Origin: Hydrogenimonas sp. SS33
Lineage (GTDB): Bacteria > Campylobacterota > Campylobacteria > Campylobacterales > Hydrogenimonadaceae
Direction of reading: 5' to 3'
Assembly (NCBI RefSeq): GCF_040436365.1
Contig: NZ_AP026369.1
Span: 1,714,501-1,778,500, forward strand
Length of the DNA: 64,000 nt
Shown one piece after another: positions 37,229 to 45,244 of this stretch. Under the pieces are notes generated by a model. The model saw nothing but the letters and a program-made list of their open reading frames with translations, was not told the DNA's origin and searched no databases. The translations under genes and the position numbers were made by a program. Within the stretch, counting starts at the first letter, position 1; every line of letters starts with the position of its first letter.

Positions 37229-39088
37229 TCAAAAAGGCATCGTCTCCTGCCCGATCGCCTGCCACCTTCGCCAGTAGTGCTCCACGAAGTCGCGGACCGT
37301 ACCGGTGCGGGGGAGCCAGACCCCTTCCACTTTTTCCACATAGGCGTCGAGGAAGCCCGAGGCATCCTTTTTGGGCAGGTAGAAGTCGTGTACCAGCCGG
37401 ATATAGCGGGCACGGTAGAGGGCTTTCTGGCGGCGGTAGGCCTCCTCCGTCAGGTCGATGGCGAGCCGTTGGCCGTCCCATGCCAGCACGCCCGCTTCGA
37501 AGAGGATCTCCAGGTGCAGCAATCCTTCGACATAGTAGGGCTCCACCTCCGGCGTCCTGCGCCAGCTCATGAGCCCCACGGCCCTGGCGACGGTGTCGCG
37601 CAGCACCTCCTCTTTGAGCGCCTCCTCCTCGTGCATGAAGAAGGCCATCAACCCCCCGACGGTCGCTTTGAACTCCTCGACGTTCTTGTAGTTGCCGCTG
37701 CCGTTCATGGCGGTTTCGGTGTCGTCGTCGACCCAGAGAATATGGCCGTATTCGTGGCCGATGGTGGTGATTTCGTAGACTTTGTGCCAAAGCTCCGGTC
37801 GCTCGAACATGACATCGCGCTGGCGGCGCACGAAATCGTCCCCCAGAATTTCGCGGCTGAGGCGCATGACGGGGCGGGCCTTCTTGCTTTCGAGCACATT
37901 GTCGGCGAAGGCGAAGATCTTCTTGCCCAGCGCTTTGCTCACCTCCGTGTCGTTGGGGACCACCTGGGCCGAAAAGAGCCCCTGGAACTCCGCCCCGTAG
38001 AAGAGGGCGGGAATGCCGATGTAGAGCTGGGTTTGGCGCACCTGCCGCGCCGATTCGCGCTGAAGGGCCGGTGCCGTTTCGCCGAATCCTTCGGCCAGAG
38101 AGGCACTCATCGCCTCGATTCGCTCCGGAATACGGGTCTTTTGCATCAGTTTCGGCGACGCCAGGCGCACGTCCCACTCCAGCGCCACCGCTTTGCGGTA
38201 GTGGTCTTCGTAATACTCCAGCGGGTGGCCGATCTGGATGGGGGTCGTCACCGCCATCCACCGGCGGTCCACTTCGGCCCACTTCTTGATGAGCCCTTCG
38301 ACCTCCATATGGCCGAAGGCGTCGATGAGGGCCTTGAGGTAGGCAAGCCACGCCTCCTTCTGGCCGAAGACTTCGTCCTCCATACCCGCCAGCAGGTCGT
38401 GCATATTCTGGAGCTTGTTCAAAACCTCCTGGACCTCCATGCGGAAGGCTTTGGCGTAAGCAACGCTCTTGAAGCCCTTTTTCGTCTTCTTGAGCACCGA
38501 ATAGCACCGGTCCCCGACGCACCCCTCTTCCCGCAGGTCGAGGAGGTTTTCGCTCTCCAGCATTTCGTAGATCTTCTCCTCGTCGCCGTTGAAGAGTTCA
38601 AAAAGCTCCCGGTTGACGCCGTGGATGATGTGGGCGGTCCAGGCGCTCTGCCAGTTGCTCATCGCCTCGCCGACCCTGTGGGCCTCTTTGAGAATCTCCC
38701 GGTAGAAGGGGGTCAGCAGCGCCTCATCCTCGATCCAGTCCAGAAGCTCCAGGTGGCGCTTGAGGTAGAAGTCGGCGACCATCTTGTAGGCGGTCTCCTT
38801 CGCCTCGATGACCGCTTCCTTGTCGAACCCCTCCTTCTCCAGCACCTGGGTCAGGGCGTCGTCGCGCAGGCCGATGAGCCTCGTCAGAGCTGCCATGCGC
38901 GTTTCGGGTGTTTCGGGCAGCCCGAGGCGCCGCAGAAAATCGCCGACCCACGCCTCCGCCTCGGCATGCCCCCCTCCAAGCAGCTCGTAGTAGCTGCCCA
39001 GCGCCTTCTGGCGCCGCAGGATCTCGTCGTAGATGGTCTGGAGGTCTTCCATGAAAATTTCATAATAAGGATTGGTTTCGTTCGTCAT
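37229..39088 (-). CDS. ciaB: CiaB-family protein with HEXXH motif
   Basis: The 619-residue protein matches the Campylobacter invasion antigen B family along its length. At about residue 445 it carries HEYGHIL, and about 25 residues later NVEEFKA, the spacing and Glu placement of a zinc metallopeptidase of the HEXXH plus Glu type. In C. jejuni CiaB was reported as secreted during host-cell contact; in a free-living organism a peptidase role is more plausible, which is inference. I start it at the ATG at 39088 (MTNETNPYYEIF) because the ten residues above it are not conserved-looking. No signal peptide is visible. Confidence 0.87.
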   Translation of the reverse strand: MTNETNPYYEIFMEDLQTIYDEILRRQKALGSYYELLGGGHAEAEAWVGDFLRRLGLPETPETRMAALTRLIGLRDDALTQVLEKEGFDKEAVIEAKETAYKMVADFYLKRHLELLDWIEDEALLTPFYREILKEAHRVGEAMSNWQSAWTAHIIHGVNRELFELFNGDEEKIYEMLESENLLDLREEGCVGDRCYSVLKKTKKGFKSVAYAKAFRMEVQEVLNKLQNMHDLLAGMEDEVFGQKEAWLAYLKALIDAFGHMEVEGLIKKWAEVDRRWMAVTTPIQIGHPLEYYEDHYRKAVALEWDVRLASPKLMQKTRIPERIEAMSASLAEGFGETAPALQRESARQVRQTQLYIGIPALFYGAEFQGLFSAQVVPNDTEVSKALGKKIFAFADNVLESKKARPVMRLSREILGDDFVRRQRDVMFERPELWHKVYEITTIGHEYGHILWVDDDTETAMNGSGNYKNVEEFKATVGGLMAFFMHEEEALKEEVLRDTVARAVGLMSWRRTPEVEPYYVEGLLHLEILFEAGVLAWDGQRLAIDLTEEAYRRQKALYRARYIRLVHDFYLPKKDASGFLDAYVEKVEGVWLPRTGTVRDFVEHYWRRWQAIGQETMPF

Positions 39089-39104
39089 AAAGGTCCCTTT
39101 GTTT

Positions 39105-39128
39105 TGGTCACTGGTCACTTGTCATTGG
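39105..39128. repeat. Heptanucleotide array (TGGTCAC)
   Basis: Units TGGTCAC, TGGTCAC and TTGTCAT lie upstream of the CiaB gene. The inverse motif occurs at 39177-39206 beyond a hairpin. Confidence 0.65.
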
Positions 39129-39159
39129 GATAAAAATCATACCATTCGTATTCTCCCAC

Positions 39160-39174
39160 CGCCGCGAAGCGGCG
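39160..39174. repeat. Strong GC hairpin between inverted heptamer arrays
   Basis: CGCCGC pairs with GCGGCG around a GAA loop. It sits between arrays at 39105-39128 and 39177-39206, in the gap between the CiaB and rdgB genes. It could end rdgB transcription, but the following T-run is weak. Confidence 0.6.
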
Positions 39175-39176
39175 CC

Positions 39177-39206
39177 CCAATAACCAATAACTAATGACCA
39201 ATGACT
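39177..39206. repeat. Heptanucleotide array (AGTCATT/GGTTATT on the minus strand)
   Basis: On the minus strand units read AGTCATT, GGTCATT, AGTTATT, GGTTATT. The array overlaps the last codons of rdgB and is inverted relative to 39105-39128. Confidence 0.65.
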
Positions 39207-39802
39207 AAAGTTCTTCCCAACATCTCGATAATCGGCTTCGCCAATCTCAATGCCTTGCTGCGGTGTGAGAGCCGCTTTTTCACTTCCGGCGCCAGCTCTC
39301 CCAGGGTCTGGTCGAACCCTTCGGGGATGAAGATGGGGTCGTAGCCGAATCCCCCCTCGCCGCGGGGCGTGTCGATTACTTTGCCGTGCATCCAGCCGTG
39401 CATCACATACGCCGCGCCGGGGGCGACGACGGCGATGGCGGCGGTGTAGTAGGCGGGAGCTGACGAAAGCCCCTTCTCTTTCAGCTTTTGAACCAGCTTC
39501 TGCAGGTTCTCCCTATCGCTCGCCCCTTCGCCCGCGTATCTTGCGCTGTAGATGCCCGGCTCATTTCCCAAAGCCGGCACCGTGATGCCGCTGTCGTCGC
39601 TGACGACGATGACATCGTCGCGCTTCAGGGTGTCGAAGATGGCCCGGGCTTTGATGAGGGCGTTTTGGGCAAAGGTGTCGCCGTTCTCTTCGATCTCCAT
39701 GGGTCCCAGGAGGTCGGCGAAGGGGAGGACCTCCTCTCCTTCAAATAGCGTTCGGATCTCCCGTACTTTACCCTTGTTTGAAGTGGCGAGAATAATTTGC
39801 AT
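39191..39802 (-). CDS. rdgB: XTP/dITP pyrophosphatase (RdgB/HAM1)
   Basis: The 203-residue house-cleaning enzyme hydrolyses non-canonical purine nucleoside triphosphates such as dITP and XTP. Family motifs are ILATSNKGKVREI at the N-terminus, VSDDSGITVPALG and PGIYSARYAG, then GFGYDPIFIPEGF and SHRSKAL. It is divergent from the MFS pump gene, as I recall for Cj1374c and Cj1375. The last codons run into a heptamer array, so the C-terminus may be altered compared with relatives. Confidence 0.95.
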   Translation of the reverse strand: MQIILATSNKGKVREIRTLFEGEEVLPFADLLGPMEIEENGDTFAQNALIKARAIFDTLKRDDVIVVSDDSGITVPALGNEPGIYSARYAGEGASDRENLQKLVQKLKEKGLSSAPAYYTAAIAVVAPGAAYVMHGWMHGKVIDTPRGEGGFGYDPIFIPEGFDQTLGELAPEVKKRLSHRSKALRLAKPIIEMLGRTLVIGH

Positions 39803-39831
39803 TGTTGTTCAACCTTTTTTATCAAAAGAGC

Positions 39832-39837
39832 TATAAT
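39832..39837 (+). promoter_or_regulatory. Candidate -10 box of the MFS transporter gene
   Basis: TATAAT lies 30 bases before the ATG, with an AAGGA ribosome-binding site in between. The divergent rdgB promoter probably overlaps, since the minus strand reads TATTAT here. Confidence 0.65.
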
Positions 39838-39867
39838 ATCGCGAAAATTTTACCATAAGGATACTCT

Positions 39868-41196
39868 ATGAAAGAGATCTTCCGTAAGGTCCTTCCGCTC
39901 AGCCTCATCGTGGCTCTGCGCTTTTTCGGACTTTTCATCGTACTCTCGGTCCTTTCGCAGTATGCCCTGGGCCTGCCGGGCGGTACCGCCTTCCTGGCCG
40001 GTGTGGCCGTGGGCGGCTACGCCCTGACCCAGGCGGTGCTTCAGGTGCCCTTCGGTGTCCTCAGCGACCGGATCGGCCGAAAGAAGACGCTGCTCATCGG
40101 CCTTCTCATCTTCGCCGCCGGTTCCGTGGTGGCGGCGGTCGCCGACAATATCTGGGTGCTGCTGCTGGGGCGCTTCCTGCAGGGTGCCGGCGCCATCGGT
40201 TCGGTCGTCACGGCGATGATCGCCGACCAGGTGCGCGAAGACGAACGGGCCCACGCCATGGCGGTCATGGGGATGACCATCGCCATGAGCTTTGCCGCGG
40301 CCATGATCATCGGCCCCATCGTCGGCGGCCTCTGGAGCGTCAAGGCCCTCTTCTGGCTCACCGCCGCCCTGGCGATCGCCGCCCTGGCCATCCTCTTCAC
40401 CGCCGTGCCGGAGCCGCCGAAGATCGTCCACAGCTACAGCGAGGAGGAGGCGAAGATCAAACATGTCTTCAAGGACAAAGACCTGGTGCGCATGTATATC
40501 ACCTTCCTCTTCCACAGCTCCACGATGGCTATCGCCTTCTTCCTCATCCCCATCGTCATGAAGCAGAAGTTCGGCATGGGCCCCGAGCACTACTGGAAGG
40601 TCTACCTGCCGGCGGTCTTCTTCGGGATCATCGCCATGGGGCCGGCAGCGGTTTTCGGGGAGAAGTACGGCAAGGGCAAAGAGGTCTTCCTGGTCTCCAT
40701 CGCCTTCGTCGCCGCCAGTTTCGCCCTGATGGGCTGGAGCGACTCGGTATTCTGGTTCGGCGTCGGGGCGACCCTCTTCTTCATCGGCTTCAACATGTTC
40801 GAGCCGCTGCTGCAGAGCTTCGTCAGCAAATTCGCCAAGGTCCACCAGAAGGGCGCGGCCCTGGGTGTGGCCAACACCTTCGCCTATGTGGGTATCTTCC
40901 TGGGTGGCGCCATCGGCGGTTGGCTCTACCAGCGCTACGGCGCCGGCGGCGTCGCCGTGCTGGTTTTGGTCGTCTGCATCTTCTGGGCCTGGTGGATCGC
41001 CTCCATGCGCAGCCCCGGCGTGCGGGAGAACCTCTTCCTCCCCTATGCCGAGTATGACAAGAGTAAGATCGATTCTCTCAAAATGGTCAACGGCGTGACC
41101 GACTTCTACCTCAACGAAACCGAAGAGATCATCGTCGTGAAGTTCGACAACGAGATCGTCACCGCCGAAGTGATCGAAACGATGCTCAAAAAATAG
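39868..41196 (+). CDS. MFS transporter (CmeG-like multidrug efflux type)
   Basis: The 442-residue protein has twelve predicted membrane helices and the MFS motif between helices 2 and 3 (GVLSDRIGRKKTLLIG), with motif C-like glycines in helix 5. After the last helix (about residue 385) it has a soluble tail of about 55 residues (NLFLPYAEYDKSKIDSL ... ETEEIIVVKFDNE). Its position divergent from rdgB is the arrangement I recall for CmeG in C. jejuni. Substrates are not predictable. Confidence 0.88.
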   Translation: MKEIFRKVLPLSLIVALRFFGLFIVLSVLSQYALGLPGGTAFLAGVAVGGYALTQAVLQVPFGVLSDRIGRKKTLLIGLLIFAAGSVVAAVADNIWVLLLGRFLQGAGAIGSVVTAMIADQVREDERAHAMAVMGMTIAMSFAAAMIIGPIVGGLWSVKALFWLTAALAIAALAILFTAVPEPPKIVHSYSEEEAKIKHVFKDKDLVRMYITFLFHSSTMAIAFFLIPIVMKQKFGMGPEHYWKVYLPAVFFGIIAMGPAAVFGEKYGKGKEVFLVSIAFVAASFALMGWSDSVFWFGVGATLFFIGFNMFEPLLQSFVSKFAKVHQKGAALGVANTFAYVGIFLGGAIGGWLYQRYGAGGVAVLVLVVCIFWAWWIASMRSPGVRENLFLPYAEYDKSKIDSLKMVNGVTDFYLNETEEIIVVKFDNEIVTAEVIETMLKK

Positions 41197-41212
41197 CGCT
41201 TCTCTCTTTCTC

Positions 41213-42316
41213 TCATGGCGACCCGTGCTTACGCTCTTTTTTCACCTGATACATGGCATGGTCCGCATGGCGGACCAAGTCATCCAAAATTGATCCGTCT
41301 TCCGGGAACAGGGCATACCCGACACTGATGCCCGTTTGAAGCGTATAGCGGGGCGTATGTATCGGTTCTCCTATCGTCTTTTCGAGTTTGTGTACGATCT
41401 TGTCCGCATCCTGCCGGTTTGCGATGCGATCTGCCAGAACGACAAATTCATCTCCCGAAAAGCGGGCTACAAGATCTTCCCCTCGAACCGCGGAGGAGAG
41501 CCGTTTGGCGACGATCTTTAGTACTTCATCCCCGACGGTGTGGCCGTAAGTGTCGTTGATTGATTTGAAATCGTCAATATCGATGAAAAAGATTGCAAAA
41601 GGGAGTTTGGAGGCGGATGGATGTTTAATCAGTCGCTGGACGTTCCGAAAAAAGAGATCCCGATTGGCAAGACCCGTCAGAAAGTCATGGGTGGCCCGGT
41701 ATTCAAATTCCCGTTTCTGATCCTTCGCCTGTGCCTCCGCTTGTAGGATTTTACGGAAATTCCGAAGATGGATTCTGCCCACTCTGGCGGAAAAGATGAG
41801 TGCCGCGGGAAGAAAAAGAGCGGCCAGAGTGTGGATGGTATCGTTGAATCGAAGAAATTCGATCATCAGCAGCAGGTTCATTGGAAGAGTGAATATGAGG
41901 AACAGGGAGGTCATCGGTCCTATGGACATGGTGGAACCGTAGGTAAGGCTGAGAATGAAGGTATAGATGAGAAGATGGGACTCCGCAGGAAGAAAGGGAA
42001 TGAAAAGTGCCATGGCGGCCCAAAGCAGTGTCGCGACACCGAAACTGATCAGGTAGCAGCGATAGAGTCGCTCATGACGGTATTCCCATCATTCACGGGG
42101 CAGGGCCAGAAAGCGGTTGAGAATCCTATACCGCAGCAGCAGGTTCAGCAGATGCAGTCCGGCCCATGGATAGAGAATGGGGGAGGGGACCCATCCGTGA
42201 CACAGAAACAGCGTAAAAACAAGAACCAGAACCTGGCCGCCGAAACTGCTTTTTACCGAATGCAGGACTTCGTATCGCAGCAGTCTCTCGATACGGCCGG
42301 ACGGTTCGAGAAACAT
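41213..42316 (-). pseudogene. GGDEF-domain gene interrupted by one in-frame TGA
   Basis: The frame from ATG 42316 encodes a membrane protein N-terminus (MFLEPSGRIERLLRYEV, two helices) and stops at TGA 42091-42089 after 75 codons. The same frame continues without a break (WEYRHERLYRCYLISFG...), through further membrane helices and a GGDEF domain with RFSGDEFVVL, to the stop at 41213. The total would be 367 codons. Restoring TGG at the TGA gives a Trp-Trp typical for such membrane segments. A shorter protein could start at ATG 42013 but would lack the first helices. It follows moeA by 4 bases. Confidence 0.82.
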
Positions 42317-42320
42317 GGTT

Positions 42321-43529
42321 TCAGTGCAGGAGAAGAACTTTCACCTGTTCTCCCGCCTCTTTTTCGTTCTCCCCGACATCGAGCCACAAAAGCCCGGCGT
42401 CTCCGAGGAGGTTGGTCATGATGGCGCTGCTGCCGCTGCGTTTTCCGGCGAAGTCGCAGACGTATTCTCCGTTTTCGAGGCGCAGGTTGCAGGCGGCGAA
42501 CTCCGTCTTGTTCTTCGTCTTTTTCCGGTAGTTTTCCAGCAGGCGGGCGGAGACGACGGGCGGGGTGTACTCCCGCCCCTGGAGACGGTAGAGGATAGGC
42601 AGGGCGTAAAGAATGAAGGTGACGGTGGAGGAGTAGGCGAATCCGGGAAGGGCGACGATAAATTTGTTTTCTTTCTGCGCCACCATCACATGCTGGCCCG
42701 GTTTGATCAGAACCCCTTTGAAAACCACGTCGCACCCCAGTTCGTCCCGGACCACATCCTTGACGAAGTCGTAGTCGCCGACGCTGACGCCCCCGGTGGT
42801 GACGACGATGTCGGCGCTTCTGAGGGCCTCTTTCATGGCGAAGGTGATGGCGGCCCGGTCGTCGTGGACTGTTCCCATCTGCACCGCTTCGCCGCCGTGG
42901 GCCTTGACCAGGGCTTCGAGGGTGTAGTTGTTGGAGCTGTAGATGCGCGCCGGATTGTCGCTGCACTCGCCCAGCTCCAGCACTTCGCTGCCGGTGGCGA
43001 GGATGGCCGCTTTGGGCTTTTGCACCACCGGGGGCGCAACGACGTTGAGGCTCGCCATCACGCCGATTTCTGCGAATCCCACCGTCGTGCCCCGCCCGAT
43101 GAGCACTTCGCCCTCTTTGAAATTTTCCCCCACGGGGCGCACCGAAAAGCCGACGGGGACCGGCTCGTCGATACGGACGCGGTTGCCCTCGGCGGTGACG
43201 TTTTCGATGGGAATGAGGGTGTCGGCCCCTTCGGGCATCAGGGAGCCGGTGAAGGTTTTGATGGCGGTGCCCGGCACGACCCGCAGCCCTTCGGTGTCCC
43301 TGCCCGCCGGATTGGTCTCGATGATCTCAAGCTCCCCAAGCTTCTGCTCCTCGCCGATGATGGCGTAGCCGTCCATGGCGGCGGTGGGATAGGCGGGGGA
43401 GTTCTCCCGCGCCACGATGTCTTCGGCCAGCACGCGGCCCAGGGCATCGGTCAGATAGACCTTTTCCAGGCCCACCGCTTCGATCTCCAGCGCCTTCATG
43501 CGCGCCATGGACTCTTCAAAACTCAACAT
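42321..43529 (-). CDS. moeA: Molybdopterin molybdotransferase MoeA
   Basis: The 402-residue enzyme inserts molybdate into adenylylated molybdopterin. It shows the N-terminal pattern LGRVLAEDIVARENSPAYPTAAMDGYAI, the MoaB-like domain with VTTGGVSVGDYDFVKDV, and a C-terminal MoeA domain. Length is normal. A molybdoenzyme such as nitrate or formate reductase is implied elsewhere in the genome. It lies downstream of moaD-moaE, separated by hairpin element copy 2; the GGDEF pseudogene follows after 4 bases. Confidence 0.95.
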   Translation of the reverse strand: MLSFEESMARMKALEIEAVGLEKVYLTDALGRVLAEDIVARENSPAYPTAAMDGYAIIGEEQKLGELEIIETNPAGRDTEGLRVVPGTAIKTFTGSLMPEGADTLIPIENVTAEGNRVRIDEPVPVGFSVRPVGENFKEGEVLIGRGTTVGFAEIGVMASLNVVAPPVVQKPKAAILATGSEVLELGECSDNPARIYSSNNYTLEALVKAHGGEAVQMGTVHDDRAAITFAMKEALRSADIVVTTGGVSVGDYDFVKDVVRDELGCDVVFKGVLIKPGQHVMVAQKENKFIVALPGFAYSSTVTFILYALPILYRLQGREYTPPVVSARLLENYRKKTKNKTEFAACNLRLENGEYVCDFAGKRSGSSAIMTNLLGDAGLLWLDVGENEKEAGEQVKVLLLH

Positions 43530-43569
43530 TTCATCCCTTTCTCGTTCGTCGTTTTACATTTGTTGTTAA

Positions 43570-43703
43570 CTGACGTTACGCAAAAGGCGTAACGTTCTCT
43601 CGAAATCTGCGATTTCGTAGCTTTAGGGGGAGACCATAAAATCTTTTGGGACGGCCAGTCCCCGCCAAAGCTTGGGCTTTGCTCAAGCTTTGCGTAACAT
43701 CAG
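43570..43703 (-). repeat. Hairpin element copy 2 (134 bp)
   Basis: In reverse orientation this copy is nearly identical to copy 3 at 53118-53251. Its termini are CTGACGTTACGC and GCGTAACATCAG. The hairpin stems are AAAGCTTG/CAAGCTTT, GGGAC/GTCCC and ACGTTACGC/GCGTAACGT; the third stem has one mismatch (CTACG/CGCAG). It lies between moaE and moeA. Confidence 0.87.
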
Positions 43704-43761
43704 TTGTTAAAACGGAGCTTGCGCTCCTTTTGAAATCGTTTCCCGATTGCCGCTTCCCGTT

Positions 43762-44205
43762 TCACTTTCCAGCCAATATCCCGCTTCCTTCCATCGGTGT
43801 CGAGCGGTCGGCGGCGTAGATGCGTCGGCCCTCTACGACGTCGTATTTCCAGATGGGGGCGTTGGCTTTGAAGTCTTCGACGAAGGCGTCGAGCATCTCC
43901 AGGGCGATGCGGCGTTTGGGGCTGAAGATGGCGCAGGCGAACGAGGAGGTGTGCACCGGCACGTCTCCCTGGCTGTGGGCCATCATCAGCAGGGCGCCGT
44001 GCTCCGCCAGCTTCGCTTTCCAGCCGTCGAACCACTTTTGAAGCACGGGGAGGTAGATGTCGAAACTGAGCGCCTCGATGCCCCCCTCTTCGCGGACGGT
44101 GCCGACAAAGTTGACCATGGCGCCGTAGTTTTCGTCGGTATGGGCCCCGTACCATTCGCTCAGAAGTTCCGCCACGGGAATGGGCCCCTCGTAGATCTTC
44201 AGCAT
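43762..44205 (-). CDS. moaE: Molybdopterin synthase catalytic subunit MoaE
   Basis: The 147-residue subunit works with MoaD to sulfurate precursor Z into molybdopterin. Family features are GAMVNFVGTVREE near residue 30, AHSQGDVPVHTSSFACAIFS (the HR-type active-site region) and the C-terminal PIWKYDVVEG with the catalytic Lys. The start is the ATG at 44205 (MLKIYEGPIPV), 4 bases after the moaD stop; an upstream in-frame extension runs into moaD and is not used. Confidence 0.93.
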   Translation of the reverse strand: MLKIYEGPIPVAELLSEWYGAHTDENYGAMVNFVGTVREEGGIEALSFDIYLPVLQKWFDGWKAKLAEHGALLMMAHSQGDVPVHTSSFACAIFSPKRRIALEMLDAFVEDFKANAPIWKYDVVEGRRIYAADRSTPMEGSGILAGK

Positions 44206-44209
44206 CGCT

Positions 44210-44437
44210 TCACCCTCCGCAGACCGGCGGCAGCAGGGAGATGCGGTCACCCTCCTTCAGGGAGAGGTTCAGGTCGGTCACCATTTCGTCGTTGACCGCC
44301 ACGGCGCACTGCTGTAGCCACTTTTTCAGCTCCGCATCTTCGCCCAGGAGTTTCGCCACGTCGGCCAGCGTCTGGGCGTCTACCTCCATCGGCGGCTTGC
44401 CGATGGGGCCAAGAAATTCCACTTTTACTTTGGACAT
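44210..44437 (-). CDS. moaD: Molybdopterin synthase sulfur-carrier subunit MoaD
   Basis: The 75-residue ubiquitin-like protein ends in the required Gly-Gly (LLPPVCGG), the site of thiocarboxylate formation. It is the first gene of the moaD-moaE(-moeA) run. Confidence 0.94.
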   Translation of the reverse strand: MSKVKVEFLGPIGKPPMEVDAQTLADVAKLLGEDAELKKWLQQCAVAVNDEMVTDLNLSLKEGDRISLLPPVCGG

Positions 44438-44464
44438 TTTTTACCTTCACTCTTGTTTTTGGGG

Positions 44465-44470
44465 ATTATA
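44465..44470 (-). promoter_or_regulatory. Candidate -10 box of moaD
   Basis: The minus strand reads TGCTATAAT, an extended -10 type, about 28 bases before the moaD ATG. Confidence 0.6.
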
Positions 44471-44481
44471 GCATTTTGACA

Positions 44482-44534
44482 ATTAGGCATTAGGCATTAG
44501 GCATTAGGCATTGGGTAGTGGGTAGTGGGTAGTG
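44482..44534. repeat. Two abutting heptanucleotide arrays
   Basis: Four units of ATTAGGC (44482-44509) are followed by units of GGGTAGT (to about 44534), in the divergent gap between moaD and mqnA. Confidence 0.8.
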
Positions 44535-44568
44535 TTGATAATGATTCCTAAAAAGTTTTGGCGTTGGG

Positions 44569-44574
44569 TATAAT
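44569..44574 (+). promoter_or_regulatory. -10 box six bases before the mqnA ATG
   Basis: TATAAT is followed by GGGCCC and then the ATG at 44581, with no ribosome-binding sequence between. Transcription would start at or next to the start codon. Confidence 0.55.
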
Positions 44575-44580
44575 GGGCCC

Positions 44581-45237
44581 ATGATTTTCGGAAAGATCGA
44601 GTACCTCAACCTGCTTCCTTTTCATATTTTTCTCAAGAAGGAACTTCGCTCCAGTGCCGAGAAGATGGCGTGGCTCAAGCGCGGCTCCGTCCCTTCCGAG
44701 ATCAACCGCGCTTTCCATGCCCGCCGTGTCGACGCCGCCGTCATCTCCAGCATCCGCAGCCGCGGGTGCCGCTGCGTCGATTTCGGTATCGTCGCCGACG
44801 GGGAGGTGCAGAGCGTGCTTCTGCTGCCGGGTGCGATGCATGAAGACAGCGCTTCGGAGACTTCCAACGCCCTCGCCCGGGTGCTGGGACTTCGGGGGAA
44901 AGTGATCATCGGGGACAGGGCGCTGCAGCACCATCTGCGCCATCCCGAAGGGGCCATCGACCTGGCCCGGGCGTGGAAGGAGCGGGAGGGGCTCCCTTTC
45001 GTCTTCGCCCGACTCTGCGCCCATCCCGCCCACCTGGCCCGCATCGAAAAACTGAGCCGCCGCTTCTTCGCCCATCCCCCCAGGGTTCCCTACCGCGTTT
45101 TGAAAAAAGAGGCGCACCGTCACGGTCTGAGCGTCCGGGAGCTCCGGGAGTATCTGAAAAAGATCCATTACCGTATCGGCTGGAGGGAGAAGAAGGCCCT
45201 GAAAAGGTTTTTTTCGACCGCGAAAGGTGTGTTATAA
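44581..45237 (+). CDS. mqnA: Chorismate dehydratase MqnA (futalosine menaquinone pathway)
   Basis: The 218-residue enzyme makes 3-enolpyruvylbenzoate from chorismate, the entry step of the futalosine route used by Campylobacterota. It has the MqnA/SBP-like pattern: GKIEYLNLLPFH at the N-terminus, GSVPSEINRAFHARRVDAAVIS, and FVFARLCAH near residue 145. Length is normal for the shorter Campylobacterota form. It is followed by the cytochrome c peroxidase gene 7 bases after the stop. Confidence 0.9.
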   Translation: MIFGKIEYLNLLPFHIFLKKELRSSAEKMAWLKRGSVPSEINRAFHARRVDAAVISSIRSRGCRCVDFGIVADGEVQSVLLLPGAMHEDSASETSNALARVLGLRGKVIIGDRALQHHLRHPEGAIDLARAWKEREGLPFVFARLCAHPAHLARIEKLSRRFFAHPPRVPYRVLKKEAHRHGLSVRELREYLKKIHYRIGWREKKALKRFFSTAKGVL

Positions 45238-45238
45238 T
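45233..45238 (+). promoter_or_regulatory. -10-like box six bases before the cytochrome c peroxidase ATG
   Basis: TATAAT overlaps the last codons of mqnA and is followed by CGTTCA and the ATG at 45245. The spacing is the same as at mqnA. Because it overlaps codons it could be chance. Confidence 0.4.
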
Positions 45239-45244
45239 CGTTCA

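Noticed and set aside
43570-43703. The hairpin elements as integron attC sites
   Set aside because: The ends read GCGTAAC and GTTACGC, which break the RYYYAAC/GTTRRRY rule at the inner positions, and no integrase or cassette arrangement is present.
44482-44534. Heptamer arrays as a CRISPR array
   Set aside because: The units are 7 bases with no spacers, and no cas genes are in the window.
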